Shown: piece after piece, positions 1-9,304 of the stretch
Layout: the number at the start of each line of letters is the position of its first letter
How positions within the stretch are numbered: the first letter of the stretch is position 1
Assembly (NCBI GenBank): GCA_030950365.1
Contig: JAUZRQ010000045.1
Coordinates: 1-64,000, forward strand
Source: Candidatus Zhuqueibacterota bacterium
GTDB lineage: Bacteria; Zhuqueibacterota; Zhuqueibacteria; Zhuqueibacterales; Geothermadaptataceae
Length of the DNA stretch: 64,000 bases
Reading direction: 5' to 3'
Made by a program: the position numbers and the translations under genes
The notes under the pieces: generated by a model
Databases searched by the model: none
Told to the model about the DNA's origin: nothing
Seen by the model: the letters and a program-made list of their open reading frames with translations, nothing else

Positions 1-38
1 TAAAAATCTCAGGTTCAATCACTTTTATGGAGAACGCG

Positions 39-1016
39 ATGACGCTGTTCAAGAAGTTGAGTCTCGGATTGATTGGATTGGCGCTGGTCCAAACGACGGC
101 TCTGCCGCAGGGCAAACTGCGCGTGGATCCGGACATCCCCCGCTACAAAAAAGTTAGCGGAATTTCGGGCAATGTCAACAGCATCGGCTCGGACACGATG
201 ATCAACCTCATGACCCTGTGGGCCGAAAAATTTGCCAAATACTACCCCAACGTCAAAGTGTAGATCGAAGGCAAGGGCTCCAGCACCGCGCCACCGGCCC
301 TCATCGCCGGCACGGCCCAGTTCGGCCCGATGTCTCGCAAAATGAAAAAAGAAGAAATCGACAAGTTCGAAAAACGGTTTGGCTATAAGCCCACGGTCAT
401 CCGCGCCGCTATCGATGCCCTGGCGGTGTACGTGAACAAGGACAACCCCATCGAAGGCCTCACGCTGCAGCAGGTGGATGCGATTTTCTCCAGCACACGC
501 CGCGGCGGCTACAAAGAGGACATCCGCTTCTGGGGGCAGCTCGGCCTCACCGGTGAATGGGCGCGAAAGCCCATCAGCTTGTACGGCCGCAATTCCGCCT
601 CGGGCACCTACGGCTATTTCAAAAAACACGCGCTGTTCAAAGGCGATTACAAAAACACCGTAAAAGAACAACCCGGTTCGGCTTCAGTGGTACAGGGCGT
701 GGCCGAAGACCGATACGCCATCGGCTACTCGGGCATCGGTTACATCACCTCAGGAGTGCGGGCGGTGCCGCTGGCCAAGAAACCCGGTTCGCCCTTCTAC
801 GCCCCGACCATGAAAAATGTGATGACCGGCAAATATCCCCTGGCGCGCTTCCTGTACATCTACATCAACAAGGCGCCGGGCAAGCCACTGGACCCGCTGG
901 TGCGCGAATTCCTGAAATTTGTGCTCAGCCGCGAGGGACAGGAAATCGTGATCAAAGACGGTTACCTGCCACTGCCGGCCAAAGTGGTGGAAGAAGAATT
1001 GCAGAAATTGCAATAA
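39..1016 (+). pseudogene. pstS: PstS phosphate-binding protein, interrupted by in-frame TAG
   Basis: Periplasmic phosphate-binding component of the Pst ABC transporter. One reading frame runs from ATG 39 to the stop at 1014-1016 but carries a TAG at 261-263. Both halves are unmistakably PstS: the first has a signal peptide and the phosphate-loop motif GSDTM, and the second has [32 protein letters not shown] and a GSASVVQGV segment. Start 39 is preferred over the in-frame ATG at 27 because GGAG (29-32) lies six bases upstream. The codon replaced is probably CAG (Gln), a single C-to-T change. TAG is also the normal stop of pstA (4973-4975), so genome-wide recoding is unlikely. Possible explanations are a real nonsense mutation, readthrough or an assembly error. 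It is followed 24 bp later by pstC. Identity of the family is certain; functional status is not. Confidence 0.9.
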
Positions 1017-1040
1017 GCGCGAGGAACTCACACGGCAACC

Positions 1041-3317
1041 ATGTCCGCGGATAGACCATCTCCCGTGTCTGTTTCTGAGCAGACGCCTCCCGCACGGTTT
1101 CGTAGCCGTATCAGCCGGTCCCGCCGGTGGACGGATCGGCTGGCGGCTATTTCGATTCGTGCAGGCGGTCTTTTTGTCATTGTAGCCATTCTGGGCATCC
1201 TGTCGCTGTTTCTGGTCGAAATCGCCCCGCTCTGGCAAGGGGCGGATGTTGAACTAAAAAGCCGGTTTTCCCTAGTGCCGATGGGCATCGCCGAAACCGA
1301 GCGCGTGCTGCTGCTGGACGTGGAAGAGTACCGGCAGATCGGCTTTGCGCTGACCGATTCCGGCAAAACCCTGTTTTTCAATATGGAAGATGGCGCCCCG
1401 GTGAAAAACGGCCGACTCGAGCTGCAGCCGGAGGAACGGCTCACGGCCGTGTGGCAATCGGTGCTGTCCACACGCTTCGCTGTCGCCACCAGCCGCGGCC
1501 GCGTGCTCTATGGCGAATTCGACTTTCGCCCGCATTTCATGGACGAGCAGCGCCAGTTTGCGCCCGAAGTGCGCATCAGCAGCGTGATGGAGCTGGACGC
1601 CGACCGGCCGTTATCTCACCTCGCCGTGGCCGGCGATCCGGAGGAAAGCTTCGTCATTGCCGGAATCACACAAAGCGGCAGGGTGCTGGTGTATCAGCGG
1701 CAGGTCGAAGAAAGCCTGTTCGGTCCGGGGGAGGTCACCGAGAACCGCTATGAGATTGACTACCTCGGCCCCGCGCCAACCGCGCTGGTGCTGGAAAGCG
1801 GCGGTCAAGCGTTTTTCCTTGGTACGGAAAATGGCCAACTGTACAAATACACGCTCTCCGAGGACGGGCCTGCCCGCGACGGCCAGTATTCGGCGTCGGA
1901 CACCAGCATCACCGTGCTCGGATTTCTTATCGGCGAGCGCTCGCTGGTGGTCGGCGATTCGGCGGGCAGGATTACGGTCTGGTTCGAAAGTTTCGACGAA
2001 GGCCAGGCCAATGTTCGCACGCTTAAACCAGTGCACCGCATGCAGGGCCATCCCTCCGCCGTGGTGCGCTTCACGCCGTCGCAGCGCAACCGCACGTTCA
2101 TCACCACCAGTCTTGACGGCCTGTGGCACATGCAATATTCCACCAACGAGCGGCTGTTGTACACCGGGCATCACTTCGATGCCGCTCCGACGCTGGTCCG
2201 CTTTGCCCCCAAGGGCGACGGCGCCCTGTTTCTCGATCAACAGCGCCGGCTATGGCATTTCGACATCAACAACCCGCATCCCGAAGCCAGCCTCAAAGCG
2301 TTTTTCGGCAAAATTTGGTACGAGGGCTACAGCAAGCCCGATTACGTGTGGCAATCCAGCAGCGGCTCGGACGATTTTGAGCCCAAGCTGAGCCTGGTGC
2401 CGCTGATTTTCGGCACCCTGAAAGGCACCTTCTATGCCCTGTTGTTTGCGTTTCCAATCGCCATTCTGGCGGCAGTGTATGTGTCACAATTCTTGTATCC
2501 GCGCTGGAAATCCCCCATCAAATCGGTGATGGAAATCATGGCTGCGCTGCCGAGTGTGATCATCGGCTTTATCGGCGGGTTGTGGCTTGCGCCGCGCGTG
2601 CAAGATGTTGCCCCGGCCATTTTTACCATGTTCATTGTGATCCCGGCCGGCGTGATTCTGGTAAGCTGGTTGTATAGCCGCTTTTCCGGCGCTCTACCGG
2701 TCCAGCTCGAAAACGGCTTCAAGGCCGTGCTCATCATCCCGGTTGTGCTGGTGCTCGGCTGGCTATGTTTGCAGTGGAACGGCGCGATCGAGCAAGTGCT
2801 GTTCGCTGGCGACTTTCGCCAGTGGCTGGTGGACGCGCTAAATCTGCACTACGATCAGCGCAACGCATTTGTGGTCGGTCTGGTCATGGGCTTTGCAGTG
2901 ATCCCGTTGATTTTCACCATCTCGGAAGACGCCCTATCCAACGTGCCGTCGAGCCTGTCAGCCGCCTCGCTGGCGCTGGGAGCCACGCGCTGGCAGACTG
3001 CCCTGTTCATTGTGGTACCAGCCGCCACTCCGGGCATTTTCTCGGCCACCATGATCGGCCTGGGGCGCGCCATCGGCGAGACCATGATCGTGCTGATGGC
3101 CACGGGCAACACGCCAGTGATGGACTGGAACATCTTCAACGGCTTCCGGACGCTCTCCGCCAACATCGCGGTGGAAATCCCCGAAGCGCCGCAAGGCGGC
3201 ACGCTTTACCGCACGCTGTTTCTTTCGGCGCTGTTGCTGTTTATGATGACGTTTCTGGTCAATACGGTGGCGGAGCTGGTGCGGATGCGCATGCGCAAAA
3301 AATACGAAAACCTGTGA
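1041..3317 (+). CDS. pstC: phosphate ABC transporter permease PstC with large propeller-like insert
   Basis: Inner-membrane permease of the Pst phosphate importer, 758 aa. One N-terminal membrane helix (about residues 35-58) is followed by roughly 370 residues of periplasmic sequence with repeated beta-strand patterns that look like a WD40-type propeller. The canonical permease domain (about 445-758) comes last. The EAA-type cytoplasmic loop that contacts PstB is visible ([17 protein letters not shown]). Short PstC proteins have about 320 residues; long forms with an N-terminal periplasmic domain occur in Pseudomonas and Vibrio, and this belongs to that type. It lies between pstS and pstA. 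No strong Shine-Dalgarno sits close to the ATG (GAGGA is about 16 nt away), so translation may be coupled to pstS. Confidence 0.95.
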   Translation: MSADRPSPVSVSEQTPPARFRSRISRSRRWTDRLAAISIRAGGLFVIVAILGILSLFLVEIAPLWQGADVELKSRFSLVPMGIAETERVLLLDVEEYRQIGFALTDSGKTLFFNMEDGAPVKNGRLELQPEERLTAVWQSVLSTRFAVATSRGRVLYGEFDFRPHFMDEQRQFAPEVRISSVMELDADRPLSHLAVAGDPEESFVIAGITQSGRVLVYQRQVEESLFGPGEVTENRYEIDYLGPAPTALVLESGGQAFFLGTENGQLYKYTLSEDGPARDGQYSASDTSITVLGFLIGERSLVVGDSAGRITVWFESFDEGQANVRTLKPVHRMQGHPSAVVRFTPSQRNRTFITTSLDGLWHMQYSTNERLLYTGHHFDAAPTLVRFAPKGDGALFLDQQRRLWHFDINNPHPEASLKAFFGKIWYEGYSKPDYVWQSSSGSDDFEPKLSLVPLIFGTLKGTFYALLFAFPIAILAAVYVSQFLYPRWKSPIKSVMEIMAALPSVIIGFIGGLWLAPRVQDVAPAIFTMFIVIPAGVILVSWLYSRFSGALPVQLENGFKAVLIIPVVLVLGWLCLQWNGAIEQVLFAGDFRQWLVDALNLHYDQRNAFVVGLVMGFAVIPLIFTISEDALSNVPSSLSAASLALGATRWQTALFIVVPAATPGIFSATMIGLGRAIGETMIVLMATGNTPVMDWNIFNGFRTLSANIAVEIPEAPQGGTLYRTLFLSALLLFMMTFLVNTVAELVRMRMRKKYENL

Positions 3318-3352
3318 GGCCATTTACCTAACAAGGCGAACCGATAGACATA

Positions 3353-4975
3353 ATGAAACATTTCATCAAACAGGGCAGCGTGTTCATCTGGCTGACCGGC
3401 CTGGCCATGTCCGTGGGCTTGTTGATGATCGGCGGATTGCTGACCCTGATCCTGGTCAATGGGCTTGGCATTTTCTGGCCGGAACCGCTGATTCAGTTCC
3501 AACTGAAAAACGGCGAAGTGGTGCTGGGCGAAATCTGGCAAAAAGAAACCTACCAGGTGACCCCGGAGGCGCCGCCGCGCGAGCGCATTCGGGTCAAAAT
3601 CGCCAACCGGGATTTCTACGGTCTGGATTTCCGCTGGATCAATCGGGACGATATCGAAAGCCAGCAGCGACCGCTGGATGCGTTCACCATCGAACGGCGG
3701 TCCTGGGGCAACTTCTTCGGTTTCATCGATAAAATCACAGTGCGTGATCACGTCATTGCGGAAGGGCCGAATGAGGTCCGGCAGGTTTTGCCTCAGTATC
3801 TCAGAGAAGCGCAGCAGTTGTACGAGCAGATTCGCGATGTGCAAAAAAATCGCATCGGCGACCTGAATTATGAGATTGAAAAAACGCGGCGCACCATGCG
3901 GCGGGTCGAATTGCGGGAGCGCGACCCCGAAAAGCGCGAGACCAGATTGGCCGAATTGCAGGAGCGGCTGGACCGTTTAAAAGCACGTTACCAGGAGTTG
4001 GAAGAAGAGTTGGTTCGCCTTGAAGAACGTGGGCAGAGTTATCTGGCCAACCTTCGCACAGTGGACGGGCAAACCAAAACGTTAGGTTTGATGCAAATTG
4101 TACGCGCGTATCAGCCCAACCAGCTATCATCGATGAGCAAAGCAAAGATTTACATCTCACGGCTATGGGAATTTCTGTCGGACGAGCCACGCGAATCCAA
4201 CACCGAGGGCGGGGTGCTGCCGGCGATTTTCGGCACCGTGCTCATGGTCATTTTAATGAGCATCGCTGTGGTGCCACTGGGCGTGGTGGCCGCCATTTAC
4301 ATGCGCGAATACGCCAAACCCGGCCCGATTCTGAACGCGGTGCGCATTGCGGTGAACAATCTCGCCGGCGTTCCGTCCATCGTGTTCGGCATTTTCGGGC
4401 TCGGCCTGTTTATCTACACCATCGGCGGCACCATCGACCGGCTGTTTTTCCCGGAAGCGCTGCCCACGCCGACCTTCGGCACTGGCGGCATCCTGTGGGC
4501 TTCGCTGACTCTGGCGCTGCTTACCCTGCCGGTGGTGATCGTGACGACCGAAGAAGGGCTAGCCGCCATCCCGCGTTCGGTGCGCGAGGCGTCGCTGGCG
4601 CTGGGCGCCACCAAATTTGAAACTCTGTGGCGGGTCATCCTGCCGAGCGCTTCGCCGTCGATTTTTACCGGCATGATTTTGGCTGTGGCGCGAGCCGCGG
4701 GCGAGGTCGCTCCACTCATGGTAACTGGCGTGGTCAAACTGGCGCCGTCGCTGCCCATCGATGGCCATTTCCCCTACCTGCATCTGGACCGCAAGTTCAT
4801 GCATCTGGGCTTCCATATTTACGATGTGGGTTTTCAATCGCCCAACGTGGAAGCGGCGCTACCCATGGTGTACACCACCACTCTGCTCCTGGTGCTGATC
4901 GTGTTGGTGCTTAACCTGACCGCCATTTTTATGAGAAATCGTTTGCGCGAACGTTTTTCCATCAGTAAACTATAG
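3353..4975 (+). CDS. pstA: phosphate ABC transporter permease PstA, long form
   Basis: Second inner-membrane permease of the Pst importer, 540 aa; it pairs with PstC and contacts PstB. An N-terminal membrane helix (about 15-40) leads into a periplasmic region of about 230 residues ending in a strongly charged Arg/Glu/Leu-rich coiled coil (about 165-245). The permease core follows (about 280-540), with the EAA loop [16 protein letters not shown] and the GEVAPLM segment typical of PstA. Classic PstA is about 300 residues; the extended form matches the extended PstC next door, so the two extra domains probably meet in the periplasm (inference). The gene ends with TAG and is followed 11 bp later by pstB. 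Confidence 0.95.
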   Translation: MKHFIKQGSVFIWLTGLAMSVGLLMIGGLLTLILVNGLGIFWPEPLIQFQLKNGEVVLGEIWQKETYQVTPEAPPRERIRVKIANRDFYGLDFRWINRDDIESQQRPLDAFTIERRSWGNFFGFIDKITVRDHVIAEGPNEVRQVLPQYLREAQQLYEQIRDVQKNRIGDLNYEIEKTRRTMRRVELRERDPEKRETRLAELQERLDRLKARYQELEEELVRLEERGQSYLANLRTVDGQTKTLGLMQIVRAYQPNQLSSMSKAKIYISRLWEFLSDEPRESNTEGGVLPAIFGTVLMVILMSIAVVPLGVVAAIYMREYAKPGPILNAVRIAVNNLAGVPSIVFGIFGLGLFIYTIGGTIDRLFFPEALPTPTFGTGGILWASLTLALLTLPVVIVTTEEGLAAIPRSVREASLALGATKFETLWRVILPSASPSIFTGMILAVARAAGEVAPLMVTGVVKLAPSLPIDGHFPYLHLDRKFMHLGFHIYDVGFQSPNVEAALPMVYTTTLLLVLIVLVLNLTAIFMRNRLRERFSISKL

Positions 4976-4986
4976 GAGCTGGCAAT

Positions 4987-5844
4987 ATGATTTCGCTGAC
5001 GTCCCAGAATCTTGCACGCTCGTTCAGGGCCGACTCACAAGCCGACACGGTGGAAGCCGCCGCGGGCTCCCCCCTCCAGGAGATCGATCCCGATGCGGTG
5101 GTGTCGATTCGCAACCTGAATTTTTATTACGGCGACAAACAGGCGCTGTTCGACATCACCCTCGACATCCCACGCAATCAAATCACCGCGTTCATCGGTC
5201 CGTCCGGCTGCGGCAAATCCACGCTGCTGCGCTGTTTGAACCGGCTAAACGATCTGATCGAAGGGGCACGGCTCGAGGGAGACATTTTGATCGACGGCCG
5301 GGACATCTACGATTCGGATATCGACATCACACAATTGCGCAAAAACACCGGCATGGTGTTTCAAAAATCGACGCCGTTTCCGAAATCGATTTATGATAAC
5401 GTGGCCTACGGCCTGCGCATCGCCGGTATGAAAAACAAAAAAAAGCTCGATGAGATTGTGGAAAAGAGTCTGCGCGGTGCCGCGCTGTGGGATGAAGTGA
5501 AGGACCGGCTGAACGAAAGCGCCCTGGGCCTTTCCGGCGGCCAGCAACAGAGGCTGTGCATTGCGCGGGCGATTGCGGTGGAGCCGGAAATCATTTTGAT
5601 GGACGAACCGTGCTCTGCGTTGGATCCCATCGCGACGGCCAAAATCGAAGAGCTGATGTTGGAGCTGAAAAAACAGTACACGATCATCATCGTAACGCAC
5701 AACATGCAGCAGGCCGCGCGTGTGTCCGACCGGACGGCGTTTTTGTGGATGGGCAAACTGATCGAATACGACGACACCTCGGTGATCTTCACCAATCCTA
5801 AAGAAAAATTGACCGAAGAGTATATTACCGGACGGTTTGGCTAA
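4987..5844 (+). CDS. pstB: phosphate ABC transporter ATP-binding protein PstB
   Basis: ATPase subunit that powers phosphate import through PstC and PstA, cytoplasmic and membrane-associated. The 285 aa show Walker [10 protein letters not shown] (71-79), the ABC signature LSGGQQQR (near 182) and Walker B with [12 protein letters not shown] (near 201). The length is slightly above the usual 250-260 because of a poorly conserved N-terminal stretch of about 35 residues. The ATG is preceded by AGGAG with good spacing. It is fourth in the pst operon and followed 56 bp later by phoU, which has its own AGGAG site. Confidence 0.97.
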   Translation: MISLTSQNLARSFRADSQADTVEAAAGSPLQEIDPDAVVSIRNLNFYYGDKQALFDITLDIPRNQITAFIGPSGCGKSTLLRCLNRLNDLIEGARLEGDILIDGRDIYDSDIDITQLRKNTGMVFQKSTPFPKSIYDNVAYGLRIAGMKNKKKLDEIVEKSLRGAALWDEVKDRLNESALGLSGGQQQRLCIARAIAVEPEIILMDEPCSALDPIATAKIEELMLELKKQYTIIIVTHNMQQAARVSDRTAFLWMGKLIEYDDTSVIFTNPKEKLTEEYITGRFG

Positions 5845-5900
5845 TCTGAACCGTTCATCAACTACCAGGGCGCCTAAAAAGCAAGCATACAGGAGCACGC

Positions 5901-6575
5901 ATGCATCGACATTTTGAACTGGAATTAGAGGCTTTGCGGGACGACCTGCTGTATATGGCCTCGCTCGCCGAAAAGGCCATCGCCAATGCCATTGAGGCAC
6001 TAAAAACCCGCGATGAGGACCTGGCCCGGCAGGTGCTGAAGCAAGACCAGGTGATCAACGAAATGGAGCTCAAAATCCACGATTCTTGTATCCAACTATT
6101 TGCGCGGCATCAGGTAGTGGCTAAAGATCTGCGCTTCATCGCCTCGGCCATGAAAATCAACAATGACCTGGAACGCATCGGCGACCATGCCGTGAACATC
6201 GCGGAGAAAGCCCTCGATCTACTCAGAGAGCCCCAGCTCAAACCGCTGATCGACATTCCACGCATGGCCGACCTGGCGCTAGGTATGCTCAAAGACGCGC
6301 TGGATGCTTTCATCCACCGGGATACCGACCTGGCGCTCAATGTCTGCAAGCGCGATGACGAAGTGGATTCGCTGGAAGATCAGGTGATTCGGGAGTTGAT
6401 CACTTACATGGCCAGCGATCCGCATACCATCAAGCGCGCGCTGAATTTGATCATGGTGGCAAAAAATCTGGAGCGGGTGGCGGATTACTCCACCAACATC
6501 GCTGAAGAGGTGGTATTCATCGTTGAGGCGAAGACTATCAAACATCACATGGCCGACCGACAGGCAGATGATTGA
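5901..6575 (+). CDS. phoU: phosphate signalling/transport regulator PhoU
   Basis: Cytoplasmic regulator that restrains the Pst transporter and, where present, the PhoR kinase. At 224 aa it has the usual length and shows the tandem three-helix PhoU repeat: two copies of the metal-cluster pattern, around DLRFIASAMKINNDLERIGDHA and again around LIMVAKNLERVADYSTNIAE. RBS AGGAG precedes ATG 5901. It is last in the pst operon. No PhoB/PhoR two-component pair is in the window, so the output of phosphate sensing cannot be seen here. No clear terminator follows; the next 400 bp hold a dispersed repeat. Confidence 0.96.
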   Translation: MHRHFELELEALRDDLLYMASLAEKAIANAIEALKTRDEDLARQVLKQDQVINEMELKIHDSCIQLFARHQVVAKDLRFIASAMKINNDLERIGDHAVNIAEKALDLLREPQLKPLIDIPRMADLALGMLKDALDAFIHRDTDLALNVCKRDDEVDSLEDQVIRELITYMASDPHTIKRALNLIMVAKNLERVADYSTNIAEEVVFIVEAKTIKHHMADRQADD

Positions 6576-6636
6576 CGCTGGTTTTCAGGAGGTACGGCTT
6601 CTCGATTCAACCATTCCATCATAATTGATTTTTGGC

Positions 6637-6790
6637 AACTATTCATCCTCCTACCCGTCGTCATCGCGAGGAGCGGATCGACGAAGCGATCTTATTTGCC
6701 TATCTGCAGAGAGAGCGCCGCGCACTCGCCTCATGGCGGCTGCTCGCGATGACAAACAATATTTCATCAAACGAAAATAGTTGAATAGTT
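6637..6790. repeat. dispersed palindromic repeat, copy 1
   Basis: An intergenic palindromic element. The core 6660-6753 is bounded by perfect 11-bp inverted repeats GTCATCGCGAG / CTCGCGATGAC. Outer arms AACTATTCA (6637-6645) and TGAATAGTT (6782-6790) form a second inverted pair. The right arm is closely similar to that of the copy at 61 kb. There is no coding capacity. It resembles non-autonomous, MITE-like or REP-like elements. The remainder of the 6576-6970 gap shows no gene or RNA that I can recognise. Confidence 0.8.
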
Positions 6791-6970
6791 ACGATTTTTG
6801 TTCTTCCGGCTTCTGGCAGAATCTCATTTTCCTGATTGTTCTTTAATTTATGAGAAGCAGGTATTTTAGGTCAAACAGCGTTGCCCATTGACGAAAAAAC
6901 CGGAGTGACAAAAAGGCTATCCGCGTTCAAAAGTAAATCCTGAAGAACAGTTGCTTTTTGATCATGGCCG

Positions 6971-7447
6971 CTAATCGAACAAGTCCAGCCAGTCCAGCGG
7001 CACCAAAATGCCCACATTAGGCAATCCGGGCAGCGAGACCACATCCCCCTCCACGCCAGGTACAAATACCATCCCCAGTTCTACAACAAGCTTATCCGCC
7101 AGCTTTAGCCGGATGCCGGTTTCCATGCCTGGCACCAACGCGCTACCGCCCAGGGGCCCGATCAGGTATATCCCATGCGCACGAATATACATACCCACGT
7201 ATTTATTAAAATCAACGCCTGGCCCAAGAGAAAAATCAAAAATTAATCCCAGCCAACCGGCCGATAAATGCCAATAACTGTGTTGACTCATTTTGAAATC
7301 CTGGGCGATTCCGACACCGCCCATAATTTTTACCTGTCCGTAAGTCTGACTTTTAACAACATCGTCTTTTTCGCTATCCTGAGCAATACCGGCAATGGGG
7401 CACATTATCCATAATGCAAGACAAAGGGCGCCAACCTGTCGTTTCAT
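6971..7447 (-). CDS. small secreted protein of unknown function
   Basis: Not recognised. The 158 aa begin with a good Sec signal peptide whose likely cleavage site (GIA / QDSE) leaves Gln at the mature N-terminus. The rest is glycine- and aromatic-rich with alternating hydrophobic residues and no charged helices, the look of a small periplasmic or outer-membrane beta-sheet protein. It ends in hydrophobic residues with Phe-Asp. It lies 25 bp downstream of ppx on the same strand and may be the last cistron of the sprA-QC-prmA-ppx transcript. The RBS is weak. Confidence 0.6.
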   Translation of the reverse strand: MKRQVGALCLALWIMCPIAGIAQDSEKDDVVKSQTYGQVKIMGGVGIAQDFKMSQHSYWHLSAGWLGLIFDFSLGPGVDFNKYVGMYIRAHGIYLIGPLGGSALVPGMETGIRLKLADKLVVELGMVFVPGVEGDVVSLPGLPNVGILVPLDWLDLFD

Positions 7448-7472
7448 GGTTGCTTATCCCATTTTGTGGCGT

Positions 7473-8429
7473 TCACACGGTTGGTTTGTTTTGAAAAAAT
7501 TCCAATGCCATGCCGTAACGCAACCCGCGATCGCTGACAATGATCGAATCGCGCTGTACGAATTGCATGACCGCTTCCAGAATCAGGGCGCCAGCTAAAA
7601 TCACATCCGCGCGTTTTGGCGAAAGCCCGATCATCCGCTTGCGTTCCTGGATGCTCCGCTTCGCGATCTCCGAAATAAGCGCCTGTACCGCGGCGAGTGG
7701 CAACCGGCTGCCATCGATGCGGTTTGCAACGTACGGCTCCACCTTGTGAAGCATGGCCGCGAGGGTGGTGACCGTGCCGGCCACGCCCAAAAACGTGCCT
7801 GTTTGATGGTCTCGCATAGCAAATGGTTCGGGAAGCCGCACCTGTTCTCGCAGCACTTTTTCGATGCTGGCGCGCGCCTGCTCGAGTTCCTCAGGCAATA
7901 CCGGATCATGGCGCAGGAGGCGTTCAGTGAGCCGCACCGAGCCCATGTCCAGGCTCAGCCGGCCAGTCATGCGGTCGCGGTCGCCCCAGCACAGCTCGGT
8001 GCTACCGCCGCCAATATCCAGCATGAGATACGGATCCGGAAGGTTGCGCTTATTGGACAGGGCGCCAAGGTAGGAATACTCCGCCTCTTTTTCTCCGGAA
8101 ATCACGCGAATATTGATGCCGATTTCATGGCGCACGCGCTGAATAAACGCATCGCGGTTGCTGGCATCGCGGAAGGCGCTGGTGCCACAGGCAAGGATGG
8201 GCCGGGCGCCGTGCTCCTGCGCCAGGTCCGCAAACCGGCGCAGGCAGTCCAGCGCGCGCTGCATGGGCGTCTCACCGAACCGGCCGGTGCGATCCACGTC
8301 TTCGCCGATACGAACGATTTTGGCGGTCTGAAAGACGGGACACAGCTCCCCGTCGCGCCATTCGGAAATCAGAAGCAGAAAGGTATTCGTGCCGAGATCG
8401 ATGGTGGCCAGTCGATTTGAATCAACCAT
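7473..8429 (-). CDS. ppx: exopolyphosphatase / GppA-type phosphatase
   Basis: Ppx/GppA family enzyme of the ASKHA fold, which removes terminal phosphates from polyphosphate and/or hydrolyses pppGpp. Its 318 aa are the short two-domain form without the C-terminal HD extension of E. coli Ppx. Visible motifs are the phosphate-1 loop DLGTNTF (11-17), the SGEKEAEYSY segment holding the expected catalytic Glu (111-120) and the second loop DIGGGSTE (138-145). The start ATG overlaps the 3' end of prmA by 8 bp, so the two are probably translationally coupled. Proximity to the pst operon (opposite strand, 900 bp away) fits phosphate metabolism, but they are separate transcripts. Substrate preference cannot be told from sequence. 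Confidence 0.9.
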   Translation of the reverse strand: MVDSNRLATIDLGTNTFLLLISEWRDGELCPVFQTAKIVRIGEDVDRTGRFGETPMQRALDCLRRFADLAQEHGARPILACGTSAFRDASNRDAFIQRVRHEIGINIRVISGEKEAEYSYLGALSNKRNLPDPYLMLDIGGGSTELCWGDRDRMTGRLSLDMGSVRLTERLLRHDPVLPEELEQARASIEKVLREQVRLPEPFAMRDHQTGTFLGVAGTVTTLAAMLHKVEPYVANRIDGSRLPLAAVQALISEIAKRSIQERKRMIGLSPKRADVILAGALILEAVMQFVQRDSIIVSDRGLRYGMALEFFQNKPTV

Positions 8430-9303
8430 GCGTTTTCTCCGTGACCATGAGCAGCCATTCTTCTTTTTGCCGGATATCCATTATCCGCAAGCCGTGCTGC
8501 CCGAGCAGGGATATCACCTCATCGCGCTCCGATGCCAAAATGCCGCTGAACAGAATTTCGCCGTCCGGCTGCAGTAGCGGCTGGAGATCGGGCAGAATGG
8601 CCCGAATGATGGCTTTCTCAAGATTGGCATAAATCAACGAGAAGGTCCGGCCCCGAAAGGATTCGACGCTGCCGACCAGAAAATGGCACTGCGCCGCGAC
8701 CCCATTGATTTCTGCATTCTCGTTCGCATTGTCAATGGCCGCCCGATCGATATCGCACCCCCACACCTGGCTGCCTCGGCGCAGTTTGGTATGCGCGATG
8801 GCAAGAATGCCGCTGCCGGTGCCCACGTCCAGCGCTTCCTTGGGCAGCCGATCATGGCGCTCCGCCATGGCTTGCAACATGAGCTGCGTCGTCGCATGCG
8901 TGCCGGTGCCAAACGCCTGCTTTGGCTCGATGACGATATCCAGCCACGGATCGCCGGCGGCCGGCTTCCACGGCGGCCGAACATACAACACATCGCCGAT
9001 ATGGATGGGCTGAAAATATTGCTTCCAGTTTTCCATCCAGTTTTCTTCCAGAAATCGCCGTAGGTTTACCGGTCCCATTTTGACCGGCAGGTCGCTTTCG
9101 GCGATGCGTTTAAGCCCTTCCTCAACCCCATGCCGCAATGTATCGGCATCGCGGTCTTCGAAATAGGCCGTGAGCCGGTTTTCAAATTCTTCGCAGCCCA
9201 GCGCGCCCAGCGAGAACAGCAAATAGCTCACCGCCTCCCGGCTTTCAGGTAGGCACTCCACCGATAGAGCGAGAAAATGCCGTTTTGGTTGGCTTCCGGG
9301 CAT
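8422..9303 (-). CDS. prmA: ribosomal protein L11 methyltransferase PrmA
   Basis: SAM-dependent methyltransferase that trimethylates ribosomal protein L11 (RplK) in the cytoplasm. The 293 aa match the family length. An N-terminal L11-recognition domain is followed by the PrmA-specific FGTGTHATT motif (131-139) and the SAM-binding glycine loop DVGTGSGILAIA (159-170). The gene begins 1 bp after the end of the glutaminyl-cyclase-like gene and overlaps ppx by 8 bp, so it is inside a tight operon. Housekeeping function; nothing odd. Confidence 0.93.
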   Translation of the reverse strand: MPGSQPKRHFLALSVECLPESREAVSYLLFSLGALGCEEFENRLTAYFEDRDADTLRHGVEEGLKRIAESDLPVKMGPVNLRRFLEENWMENWKQYFQPIHIGDVLYVRPPWKPAAGDPWLDIVIEPKQAFGTGTHATTQLMLQAMAERHDRLPKEALDVGTGSGILAIAHTKLRRGSQVWGCDIDRAAIDNANENAEINGVAAQCHFLVGSVESFRGRTFSLIYANLEKAIIRAILPDLQPLLQPDGEILFSGILASERDEVISLLGQHGLRIMDIRQKEEWLLMVTEKTHG

Positions 9304-9304
9304 A

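Noticed and set aside
261-263. Genome-wide reassignment of TAG.
   Set aside because: pstA ends with TAG at 4973-4975 at its expected end, so TAG works as a stop elsewhere in the same operon.
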